Source: Sipunculus nudus
Lineage: Eukaryota > Annelida > Sipuncula > Golfingiida > Sipunculidae
Length of the DNA: 64,000 nt
Reading direction: 5' to 3'
Assembly: GCA_026874595.1 (NCBI GenBank)
Contig: CM049321.1
Span: 46,433,797-46,497,796 of the forward strand
Shown: one piece after another, positions 21,196 through 30,469 of the stretch
Numbering within the stretch: the stretch's first letter is position 1
How the letters are laid out: each line of letters opens with the position of its first letter
Made by a program: the position numbers and the translations under genes
Notes under the pieces: generated by a model
The model's input: the letters and a program-made list of their open reading frames with translations, nothing else
Told to the model about the DNA's origin: nothing
Database searches by the model: none

Positions 21196-23799
21196 GCGTT
21201 ACCTATTATTCTGAGCCAAGAGCTGACAACACTCGTCTGAATTTATGGACACACAACCAAGACTCAGTGATGAGGCACCAACCATCTAACATGATAAGGA
21301 CCCAGACAGGAATCAAGTGTTGTCTAAATCTTCCTCACCCTTCTTGTGCTGCTTTAATTTAATTTCATGTTTAACATATATATATTTATAAATTATGAAC
21401 AAACTAATTCAACAACATTTATCTGCAGAATATATAAATAAATACCTTTGAAAATTTCTTGGCAAATATGGATGCCTAATTGGTTAGGTGTTACTCTACA
21501 TATCATAAATGTTTTAAACTTTAAAAAAAAAAAAGATGTTAATGCATTAAAATGAAATCATTTCAATACAAAATTGAAAACTTTACTGTTTAAAGAACCT
21601 AATTGTGGATATTATGTGTCCATAATGCCCCTGTAGAAGTGCATAAAAGAGGATTTTGTAAACCCAAAGCAATAATTTAGATTTACTTTATAACTTTAAA
21701 GAATGAACACCATATTTTTTCTGTCATAATACTTGGTCTGTACCAGCCTTTATCAAAAGGAGTGGACAAAGCATCCCTTATTACCCCTCCCCCCGCCCAC
21801 CCGGGGAGTGGAAATAAGGCATGCCTATATAATAAGTTTGCCCCATTAAGTTATAACTTACACAAGTCTAACAACAGGCCCAGGAATGGCAGCGCAAACA
21901 TCAGAAACGTCACTGAATATCACTAAATTCCCCTAAATCCACAGTTCAAAAGGGACACAAAAGCATATATTGATTCTGCAGTCATTTATGAGGTTACAAT
22001 TAATGTTTATAAAAAGTGGAGACTATATATAGTCTTGTAGCTTTATTGTAAAGTATGTTCGACTTTGCAGATAAATTTCCTTTGATCGATCAACATCGGC
22101 CGACTTACCAAAGCAAAATGTTGAAATATCAATGGAACCTCTCTATTCTTATACACTCTTAAAAACGTCTATTTTATTTAACCGAAAAAAAGCCTAGTTG
22201 ATTTCAACCGATTCAATCATTCAATATACATCCAGCCGATTATATTTTATTGCTTTGTCTAGTATCTTTATAAATTCGTTACTCTTAGTCCCCTTTAAAT
22301 ATAATATATAAAATTGTACTTGATAGTGATCTTTTGGGTTGTCTGATAAAAACATTTGTTCTCAAGTCTGGTGTAGAACAGAATTTGCTGGTGCTTGAAC
22401 CCTTCTGACAGGGAAAATTCTCGAGCCTTTCCTTTCAGTGTAAATATAGGTACGTTCAAATATGGGAAGCTATAATGGTTTGGTCCACTGATTGTATTCC
22501 CTTATCATTGTACCAATTCCTTTACGCAAGATATCAATAAGCATTCGAAGAAAAACTGCAACAAAGTATTGTGATTAACATATGGAATATTTATTGCATG
22601 TGAAACTGGTTTTCATAATAAAAACTGGTAAAATATTAAAAATGATTTGGTCGCATATGTGGGTATGCAATCATTATGTACCACTTTTAGAAATTATAAT
22701 TCACTGACACAAACGTTTGAGAGTAACATATATTGAAAGAACTAGGTGTACTCGTTGCTGTACTTTGTTGCTGGATCAGCTTTTCACATATATACAATTG
22801 TGATGGGTCGATTATATTCAATAATCAATTATAGTCAATTATATTCAACCAGTCGGTTGCCCCAAAGCCGTCTGATCATCGATCTGGCAGTGCCATTATC
22901 GATTACAAAGTTTTTCACATAACCGAAACTTTATGATACATGTCTGCTTTCATGTCGTTCACATAAAAACATTACAAAAGTCGTTCACGTAAAAACATTA
23001 CAAAAACATTCACATCTAAGGTAGCAAACTTTAGAAAAGTGTTTATTAATCAGTTCATACATAAGGTAACCAGACACAAATATAGAATATAGAACCATTA
23101 CATATATAAGCATAAATGTAGGCCCATATACCAGTTGAAAAAAAAAATGAACAGATCTGCATATGGTTAGACATCTCATACTTTTCAACAATGGATTAAT
23201 TCAAATTATCTGTCAATAGATGATGGTTGATAAAATATTACAATTGATTTCAAGCACTACTTTACCAAAGCCAAGACAAATAGGCTAAACAAAATAATCA
23301 AACACGGAAAACATGAAAGATATTATTCCTTATAATCTTATATATAAGGAAATGTATTTTGAAATTAATCTGTTTTGTAAAATCTGTCCAGGTGAATACA
23401 TTGAGAATACCAGCAAAATTTAACTGAAATATAATTTAAATATATTCAGACAACAATTAATACAATGAGCAGGATCTTGTCTAAGTGGAAGAAACCTAAT
23501 AGACGATAATGGAAAATAATAGAAATACCGAACATTTTAATGATGTTTCAACCCATACCAACCATTTCTTTTACCAAGGAGTTGGGTCCGTCGTACATGG
23601 TATGGATATCCTACAAAGCTAATAGGATGTAACGCCAGACATCCATAACTGGTAGTGAGTATTCAAGATGAAACAAAAAAAAAAGGCCCTGAAGCACAAA
23701 TCCACTGCCTTAAGCAGTGTTTGAACTTAATATACTACATACTCCACCAAAACAAAAACCTGCTCAAAGTTGAGAACTGAATCGCCAACAACCAGCACT
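21196..23799. other. Gene-poor AT-rich interval
   Basis: I see no gene, RNA or clear repeat. Short open frames at 22985-23191 and nearby have no domain features. Confidence 0.3.
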
Positions 23800-23876
23800 T
23801 CAGGCTGCCACGATATTCCCCACTATTGGCAGGCCTTCCTCCTGTGTTTGCGGAACTCTTCCACACTTGTCCCAAC
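23800..23876 (-). CDS. Candidate terminal exon, copy b
   Basis: After the acceptor TTTATTTTAAAG (exon from 23876), the frame with two leading bases reads W-D-K-C-G-R-V-P-Q-T-Q-E-E-G-L-P-I-V-G-N and stops at TGA (23800-23802). The leading GT completes a Gly codon with the single G left by the exon at 24436-24539, so the phase fits. It is half of a 156-bp tandem duplication; copy a at 24032 encodes a near-identical start. I do not recognise the protein. Confidence 0.35.
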
Positions 23877-24130
23877 CTTTAAAATAAATATGTCAAACAC
23901 TGAGCATACAAACTTGATGTTGTGACACAAATAGAAGAATGCTCAAATGAGCAAAAAATAGTAAATATTTATTCCCCAATATTGGCAGGCCTTCATCCTG
24001 TCTTTGCGGAACTCTTCCACATTTGTCCCAACCTTCAAAATAAAAATATCAAACACTGAGCATTCAAACCTGAAGTTGTGACACAAATAGAATAATGCTG
24101 AAATGACGAAACTAGTAAATATTTACAGAA
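23818..24130. repeat. 156-bp tandem duplication, 2 copies
   Basis: ATTGGCAGGCCTTC recurs at 23825 and 23981. Both copies continue GCGGAACTCTTCCACA.TTGTCCCAACCTT and AACACTGAGCAT.CAAAC. Most of the differences are single-base changes. Confidence 0.9.
23895..24032 (-). CDS. Candidate terminal exon, copy a
   Basis: After TTTTATTTTGAAG (exon from 24032), the same frame as copy b reads W-D-K-C-G-R-V-P-Q-R-Q-D-E-G-L-P-I-L-G-N, then continues K-Y-L-L-F-F and a hydrophobic stretch to a stop near 23896. With copy b it would give two alternative 3' ends to one gene. Unrecognised. Confidence 0.3.
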
Positions 24131-24435
24131 AATAGATTTATAGGCATGGAAGGAATTGGCTTGTTACATACCTGCATAAATCATATAATATCAAATCTTA
24201 TTAATATTGTACGTCCATATTTGGTTATTTCTTGACATGTAACTTTCATTATGACACCTGTACAAAAGTTCAAAGAATCAATAATAACTATATTTCAAGT
24301 ATTGATTCTGGAAATTGATATTTAAGACACTGATAACTGATTTATAGATGACATGAAAAGCTCAAGTAACTGAAAAAAAATTTCTACAGCCCAGTCAACT
24401 GAACTAGTTAAAATCTATGAATGACATTTTTCTAC

Positions 24436-24539
24436 CTTTTAATCTTAATAAAGCTCCTCCTGCTTCCGGAAATTTGTTCTTGAATGTCTTTCTTTTTTTA
24501 GGGGCCAAGAGCTTTGCAATACAACCTTGCTGAAATCTT
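24436..24539 (-). CDS. Candidate internal exon (RFQQGCIAKLL...)
   Basis: Acceptor TTTTATTTTGCAG (exon from 24539) and donor TTAAAAG|GTAGAA (exon end 24436) bracket a frame that is open throughout: R-F-Q-Q-G-C-I-A-K-L-L-A-P, then K-K-R-K-T-F-K-N-K-F-P-E-A-G-G-A-L-L. It leaves one base, matching the phase of the downstream exons at 24032 and 23876. A second frame is also open for about 30 codons before a stop, so the frame is not proven. Unrecognised basic protein segment. Confidence 0.4.
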
Positions 24540-25019
24540 CTGCAAAATAAAATCATTGTAAATTAGGAAATGGTCTTCCAATATCAATTGCTGTTATTGT
24601 AGAAAACAAACTAATTAAATAAGTTAATTTTTCCTCAGTTTGACATGAGATATGCTTTTAAAGCCTTTTTGTGGTGGTAATCCTTATATGCAGTGATAAT
24701 ACTTCGCATACTTCTTTCATTTACATGATAGGATTTGTTGGGTTTCCCCACCAGGGCACAGGCCAAGAATGTATTCATACCAACAGGAGCAGGGTTTGGC
24801 AGATTTCAAACATGATATTCGATGCACAATTCAATACAATGCATGAAGAATACAGTGATCAAATACAACCAGTGTAAAAACGTCATTGCATGACATTAAA
24901 AGAAGTAAAACTGATAATGGAGGACTCAGGATATTTTTGTAATTCTGTTGTAAGCATACACAATTGTTTATGGTACACCTTTTTGCTGCAAATAGTTTTT
25001 AGGTCAAATATTTCAGTAC

Positions 25020-25186
25020 CTGTCCACGGATGTGCATCCATCAAATCATCCTGGAGTTGTTTAGTTGAAGGCTCCGTCACTGCACCTTTCAGCTTTTCAA
25101 GTAGACTTGCTGCTATGTCTTCCCATCTGTGGGTGTATCTGTTTGAGAATTCCTCAGTACTCAGTGTTCCTGAAGTCTTCTTCCAT
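25020..25186 (-). CDS. Candidate internal exon (WKKTSGTLSTEEF...)
   Basis: A strong acceptor (CATTTTGCTTTGTAG, exon from 25186) and donor (GTGGACAG|GTACTG, exon end 25020) bracket an open frame of 55 codons: W-K-K-T-S-G-T-L-S-T-E-E-F, then R-W-E-D-I-A-A-S-L-L-E-K-L-K-G-A-V-T-E, ending D-A-H-P-W-T. The predicted helical, charged composition looks like protein. It leaves one base, whereas the favoured frame of the next exon (24539) expects two, so an exon may be missing or the gene may be decaying. Family unrecognised. Confidence 0.45.
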
Positions 25187-25728
25187 CTACAAAGCAAAAT
25201 GTGATTTTCTCCGAAAACAGTGGTGTAGCAGTGCATTTGTTGTCTTGCTGATATTTTCCTTAAACAATTTCTGTGTTCTTGTAACTAGTAGTCGGCTGAA
25301 TTAAAGATATGTGGTGAGCTCACATGGACGGACACACCTTCTTCCTCTGGTTATACACAAACTACGCATACGCTTGATATAAAATCAGAACCTGGGTGCT
25401 TTGTGTCCTTGTAATTTTCTTAGTAGTTTTGTTAAAATGTTACTTAACACTGGGAAAAAAGCAGTTCCATGGATGTATGATTTTTAGAGCAGAGGAGGGA
25501 CAGTTGCACCAACACTTTAAGTAGGAACTGCCATTTTCTCCCTTCTGTATTAAGCTTGAATTGGTCCTAATTAGTTATTCGTTCTATTACTGGACAATCT
25601 AAAGGAAAAGGACCATTAGTATAGCTTAGCAGACTATCAGTAATTGCATTTGCAACCATGATGGTACTGATTAGTTTAATTGTAACAGAACGTGAAAAGC
25701 AAACGGAAACTCACCCATACATGTCAAT

Positions 25729-25922
25729 CTACATCAAAGTATCTCGGCCATATTTTGAGAATCTGGCAGAAAGTGGGCTGGTCATCACCATGAATCCTGG
25801 CCAGTCTGGACTTGCAGGTGGACTGCATATACTCCTGGACTCTCTCTCTCTCTCTTTTGGCTCATTATTATGTTGCAACCATTTAATCATGGCCTCAGCG
25901 TTCTCACTGTTTGGAATCGGGT
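25729..25922 (-). CDS. Candidate exon (PIPNSENAEAMIKW...)
   Basis: Acceptor TTAATTTGTAG (exon from 25922) is followed by a frame open for about 63 codons: P-I-P-N-S-E-N-A-E-A-M-I-K-W-L-Q-H-N-N, then a GAGAGA-encoded R/E stretch, S-P-P-A-S-P-D-W-P-G-F and M-T-S-P-L-S-A-R-F-S-K-Y, to TAG. The (GA)n stretch could be a slippage insert. I could not fix a donor in phase with 25186. It fits only loosely with the C-terminal parts of multi-copy transposon-like proteins. Confidence 0.35.
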
Positions 25923-26165
25923 CTACAAATTAAGTGTAATACATTGCCTGGTGTTAAATTAAGCAAAATCTAATAATTTATAAAAGATAAATCATTAAAA
26001 TACACTTACTATATACGTAACAGTTTCTACAGAAGTACAATTATAAGTATATTCATATATTTAAATAAACAACCCCACTAAATTTTTTTTACTTTCTGCA
26101 AACTGGCTGAAAGGATGGGGCAGGTATGTGTTTAGGAAAATACATTTGAGAAATGTTATTTATAC

Positions 26166-26324
26166 CTGCTATTGCTATCCCCTGCCATGATGCTTATGTG
26201 TTGTTCTGCCGTGATGCGCACATCTCCTTGCCTCCTTCCCTAATGATTTCCTCTCCATCCTTTTCAGTCTTTTCTGTGTATATTCTTCACTGTCCTGAAT
26301 GTATCCTGTCACCGTCACGATCTT
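26166..26324 (-). CDS. Candidate exon (KIVTVTGYIQDSEEY...)
   Basis: After CCTGCTTAG (exon from 26324) a phase-0 frame reads K-I-V-T-V-T-G-Y-I-Q-D-S-E-E-Y-T-Q-K-R-L, then R-M-E-R-K-S-L-G-K-E-A-R-R and a His-rich tail, to TAG at 26175-26177. A CAG|GTATAA donor lies just past that stop (exon end 26166). Phase 0 matches the end of the exon at 26781. Basic and probably helical; unrecognised. Confidence 0.3.
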
Positions 26325-26780
26325 CTAAGCAGGTTCATATAGATGTTCCTAAATACAGATATTAATGATATTTTAGGGTTCAACATAAACACTATATACC
26401 ATTTAACCGTCACACTTGTAAGGTTACTTACAGCTTAATGAAGTCAAGTTTATGAAACATTCTCTTCAGTGATAGAGCACAAACAAGGAGGTGTGTCATT
26501 GGTCAGATAAACCCAATATTAGCTCTGGAAGGGACCTCATGACAGGAGAGAAGTATGGGTTCTCTCCAGCTTTGCTAAGTACTTTAATGTTTTAATGTGG
26601 ATCACTGGAATTAGGCACATGCTACTCAAACCACAACTTCTGGGGAATTCAGTCACAATGTTGTAGTCTCAGGCTTTGCAGGAGATGCTGTCCTATAATA
26701 TCTAAATGCTAAAATTAGATTTATGGTGAGTGTTTACTATAAAAATAAGTGGAGTTAAATATGCAGCAGATGTTACTCAC

Positions 26781-26874
26781 CACATAAGTTAGGCTTGTAC
26801 TTGACTTCAACTTGAGGCAAGGAAAGTCATTCACGATGCTCAGGGCAAGGTTAATCTTTTCTAAGGATATTGGG
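26781..26874 (-). CDS. Candidate internal exon (PISLEKINLALSIV...)
   Basis: This is the best-defined exon of the group. TTTTTTTCAG precedes 26874, and TTATGTG|GTGAGT follows 26781. The single open frame reads P-I-S-L-E-K-I-N-L-A-L-S-I-V-N-D-F-P-C-L, then K-L-K-S-S-T-S-L-T-Y-V. A pattern of the type 'YP-x-A-LV-x-FP-x-L' occurs in the C-terminal part of multi-copy SAMD3-like/transposon-like animal proteins, from my memory of the family, which would fit the relict gene upstream at 30470-32590. Confidence 0.5.
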
Positions 26875-27164
26875 CTGAAAAAAATGAAAACAAATCATAC
26901 ATTATAAGGTGTCCTTACTTTGGTAGGGATGGGTCTAGAAAATTTAAGTTTTTAGAAAGTCTGATCACCACAGAGAACTAGTCATTTCAGTCAATAATTT
27001 TAACTTTCTCAAACATACTGGGTAAGTCGGTTAAGAATTTTAAAGACCACCTGTCATTTTTTTTTTACGAAAGATCTTGGTACAAAAAAGGCATATTTAG
27101 TGTAAAAAAAAAAATACTCTTGTGTGCAAACTCTTTCAATCATCAATGAAACTGCTATTTGTAC

Positions 27165-27263
27165 CAGGCGTACTCTGATGTCCCGATAGAGGAAGTTTGT
27201 AATTTCCAGTTGCTTCAGAATTGGTGCACCATGAATATCACGTTCAAGGGCACCTTTTTTTCC
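27165..27263 (-). CDS. Candidate exon (GKKGALERDIHGAP...)
   Basis: After GGTTGTAG (exon from 27263), phase-0 sequence reads G-K-K-G-A-L-E-R-D-I-H-G-A-P-I-L-K-Q, then L-E-I-T-N-F-L-Y-R-D-I-R-V-R-L, with a possible donor CTG|GTACAA at 27165. The frame stays open well past this. Phase 0 fits the end of the exon at 27660. The phase to 26874 does not fit, so either an exon is missing or the gene is damaged. Confidence 0.4.
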
Positions 27264-27659
27264 CTACAACCAATTAATATATCACAACTGTAAAAAAAGT
27301 GTGACAGCTTTAAGTCGAGGCTAATTGTATCAAGAACGGATTGGTTATTATCCAGTTTTGCAATTGAATGGGCTATAAATTTAACATAAAATAAATATTT
27401 ATAAAATGTATGAAAGGTTCTGTTATTAAAATTCTTTATCAAGTTAAACTGACTATTAGTTTAACATAAAATTGATATTTACCGAATGTTTGAAAAGATT
27501 GGATGATATCAATTTTTATGTTGAATTGACCAAAAATTCTATACAAAATAAATATTTTTTTATAAATGTACATACAGATCTGTTATTATCATTTTTCATA
27601 TTGACTGACCATACATTTTATAAAAACATTTAACGGATGTATGACAAGACAAAACTCAC

Positions 27660-27733
27660 ATAAGATAACTTCCTCCTATTAGATGACCCTGGAGAGGGTT
27701 TACCAGATGCTGGCACGTTTCCTTGAGCTACCT
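27660..27733 (-). CDS. Candidate exon (EVAQGNVPASGKPS...)
   Basis: TTTTCTTAAAG precedes 27733, and TTAT|GTGAGT follows 27660. The open frame reads (E)-V-A-Q-G-N-V-P-A-S-G-K-P-S-P-G-S-S-N-R-R-K-L-S-Y. This is a low-complexity linker-type segment, ending in phase 0, which fits the next exon at 27263. Confidence 0.4.
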
Positions 27734-28091
27734 CTTTAAGAAAACATTAGTAAAAATTCAATCATCCATTTATGAAATATGAAAAATTCGAGATATGTTT
27801 CAAAGTTTTCTTCAGTCTTCTTGTAATATAAAACAAAATAAAAATGGGAAAAGAAATTTAAGTGTTTACATAATCTTGATCAGAACATTACACATGTTAT
27901 AAAAGGCAGCAAAGTCAACAAATAGTAACCCATTTACGGTTAATAATATACAGTTTACCAACTTAGTATTAAAGGAGTGGATGCAATTTCACTGTAAAAA
28001 ATAAGATTTAGTCTCATTGTTCAACAGGTAAGATTTCATTATTCATACTAACTATTTTATATGTATGTGAAGAAGATAAAATAATTGCCGA

Positions 28092-28216
28092 ACTTACAGT
28101 CACAGGTGTAAGACCTCTTGGACAACTTGTGAATCCTGTTGACTTTAGGGTTTCTCTCTCAGAGAGATCCTAGTTGATAGTTTGGTTGGTGTGGGGGTGT
28201 CATTGGTGTGCTTGGC
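28092..28216 (-). pseudogene. Exon-like segment split by the LINE
   Basis: A strong donor, GTGACT|GTAAGT (28097-28092), ends a minus-strand segment that resumes beyond the LINE at 30265. Read through the empty site, one frame gives D-S-K-K-D-S-K-Y-Q-H-Q-N-E-P, then I-D-C-T-T-L-S-M-P-S-T-P-M-T-P-P-H-Q-P, then a TGA at a GAGAG run and K-V-N-R-I-H-K-L-S-K-R-S. This looks like a Ser/Thr/Pro-rich coding segment that the LINE disrupted. Confidence 0.35.
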
Positions 28217-30264
28217 ATGCTCAGGGTTACTCGAAAGGTTATTTCGATCTAGAAAGGGGAATCCGACAGGGAGACCTATTGGCTCCATATTTATTTTTAA
28301 TTGTAATTGAAGTTTTGGCAATATTAATCTCATGCTGTTAAAGGCATCCATATTGGTAACTTTGAAATAAAAGATTGCTTATTTGCCGATGATAAAACAT
28401 TTTTTCTTGCGGATATCGATTCAATGGAAGTGATTTGTTCAATTTTAGAAAGATTTAAAGTATGTTCCTCCGTAGAAATTAATTACAATAAATGTGAAGC
28501 GGCATGATTGGGGAGGAAAACAAATTCCTTACCGTATAATAGCTGTTTTAAATGGGTAAATCTACATACAGACGCAAAACAAATTCTTTGGATATATTTT
28601 TCATATAGACAGGATCTCTGCAACATATATAATTTCGAAAAGGTTTATGATAAGATCAGAGTATTATTCAATTTATGGAAACCAAGAGCCTTGACAATTT
28701 TCCGCAGAAATGTAATTGTGAAAATTTTCGGAACGTCTAAGTTACTATATATCATGAACACAATGGATCCACCGTTAGGTTTTATAAAGAAGATAAAAAG
28801 TTGAATTGTTGATTTTATATGGCATGGAAGGAAACCAAAACTTAAATATGAGGTACTTATAGGTCAGCAGGAAAACGGGGGCATTAACTTACCAGATATT
28901 GAATCTATTTTAGAAAGTCAGAGGGTTACTTGTATAATGAGAATGAAAACGTTGAAAAATACAAAGTTTACAGCCATACCATATAATTATTGTAAGAGAA
29001 TTGGTGGCATGGAAAATATTGGTTCGAATTTTGATTGCAGAAATATTAAAAAAAAAGTATCTAAATTTTACGGTAATTGCTTTAGTGTATGGAAAAAAAT
29101 TAGCGCCTATGAACCCACTAATATCGATTCTATTTTGCTTCAACAGGTGTGGAGCAATAAGTACATACTAATTGACCGTAAACCAATATACTTTAAGAAC
29201 CTGGATAATTTAGGAATAAAATATGTTCACCATTTTTATCATGCCAACGGACGGAAAAAATATTTATCTGATATTTTAAATCCGTCAAGTATTGCCTATA
29301 AAAATATTTTATCCACTGGTTTTCAGTTCAACAAGCAATACCTCAAAACATCATTGCTACTAAGCAGCGATACTTCTCTCAGCTTGGAGGAGGGCATGTT
29401 AATGCCATTAAGAGATACTATTATTGACTTGTCAAAAACAGATTTTAAATTGATTTATAAATATATTATACAAAAAAAAGACAGTTGAGCCAGTAAATAA
29501 AGAAAAACTTATGACAAAAATGGTTAATCCTGAGTTTGCTTGGAGTTATGCAGCTTTGCATGTACATAATGTAACTTCTGATATGTATATACGTCAGTTC
29601 CAATTTAGAACACTGCATGATATACTAACTGTGAATGAGAAGCTTTTCATATGGAAGGTTATTGATCATGATAGATGTTCTTATTGTGCAACTGATAAAG
29701 AGACTGTAATTCAACTTTTTTGTGAATGTCGTGTCACATCATCTTTATATTGTCAAATTGTATCTTGGGCAAGGACAGCCGGTATACAATTGCCAATACT
29801 CTGCCCGTATATAATCTTTTCAGGTTGTTCAAAGAGTATAGAAAGGATAAAGGTAATTGATGTACTAATTTTGATGTATACCTTTATAATATTTAAATTC
29901 CGAGATTCTGGAAAAGTACCATCAATGGGAGTGTATATTAAACATTTAAAGAAAGTTGAAGTTATGGAGCGTAAGGTTGCTGAGAAAAATGGTAGACTGC
30001 AGCAGCATGATGATGACTGGAACGATTTAAATCAATGGAAAATTATAAGTAGATAATTTTTCTCTTTTTTTGTATGTATTTTCTCTAATATTTCTTTATA
30101 CAAAGAGTTATCTCTGTTGACTATGTATCAATATGTAGCAAAATGATCACAAGTATTGATTAAATATGTCTGTATGCCAATGATGAAATTTTCAAAAGAA
30201 AAAAAATCCTTAAAAATCTGAGGCATATAGAGAGAAGAAAAAGAAAAAAAAAATGCTCAGGGTT
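28217..30264 (+). mobile_element. 5'-truncated Tx1/L1-like LINE with 12-bp target duplication
   Basis: The insert (28229-30252) is flanked by identical ATGCTCAGGGTT at 28217-28228 and 30253-30264 and ends in an A-rich tail (30200-30252). It begins inside reverse transcriptase: R-G-I-R-Q-G-D-P, Y-L-F-L-I-V-I-E, then C-L-F-A-D-D-K-T-F-F-L (the F-A-D-D catalytic box). Thumb and C-terminal regions follow (W-K-P-R-A-L-T-I-F; G-G-I-N-L-P-D-I-E-S; E-K-L-F-I-W-K). The C-terminal Zn motif reads C-S-Y-C-...-Q-L-F-C-E-C, with Gln where His is expected. At least two frameshifts (near 28270 and 28330) and stops (28506, 28802, 29486) make it dead. Truncation plus duplication is the classic product of target-primed reverse transcription. 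Confidence 0.92.
28508..30056 (+). pseudogene. LINE ORF2 C-terminal remnants
   Basis: Three consecutive open segments of the LINE (28508-28804, 28937-29488, 29511-30056) encode the RT thumb, the linker typical of Tx1/L1-type proteins (S-Q-R-V-T-C-I, L-Q-Q-V-W-S-N-K-Y-I) and the cysteine-rich C-terminus. They are separated by one or two stop codons with no large deletion, so the insertion is moderately old. There is no separate gene here. Confidence 0.85.
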
Positions 30265-30469
30265 GTACAATCGATGGGTTCATTTTGGTGTTGGTACTTG
30301 CTGTCCTTCTTGCTGTCTGTTTTAGTTTCCTTTGATTTTTGTCTCTGTATAAAATGACATCAGGTTTTTGTATGTCATTAACAACTATAGGCATCTTTAT
30401 AAACATGTACATAAACCATTTAATACATTGGTTTATACTTATGTTTTTTATAAAACCCATGATCGTCCT

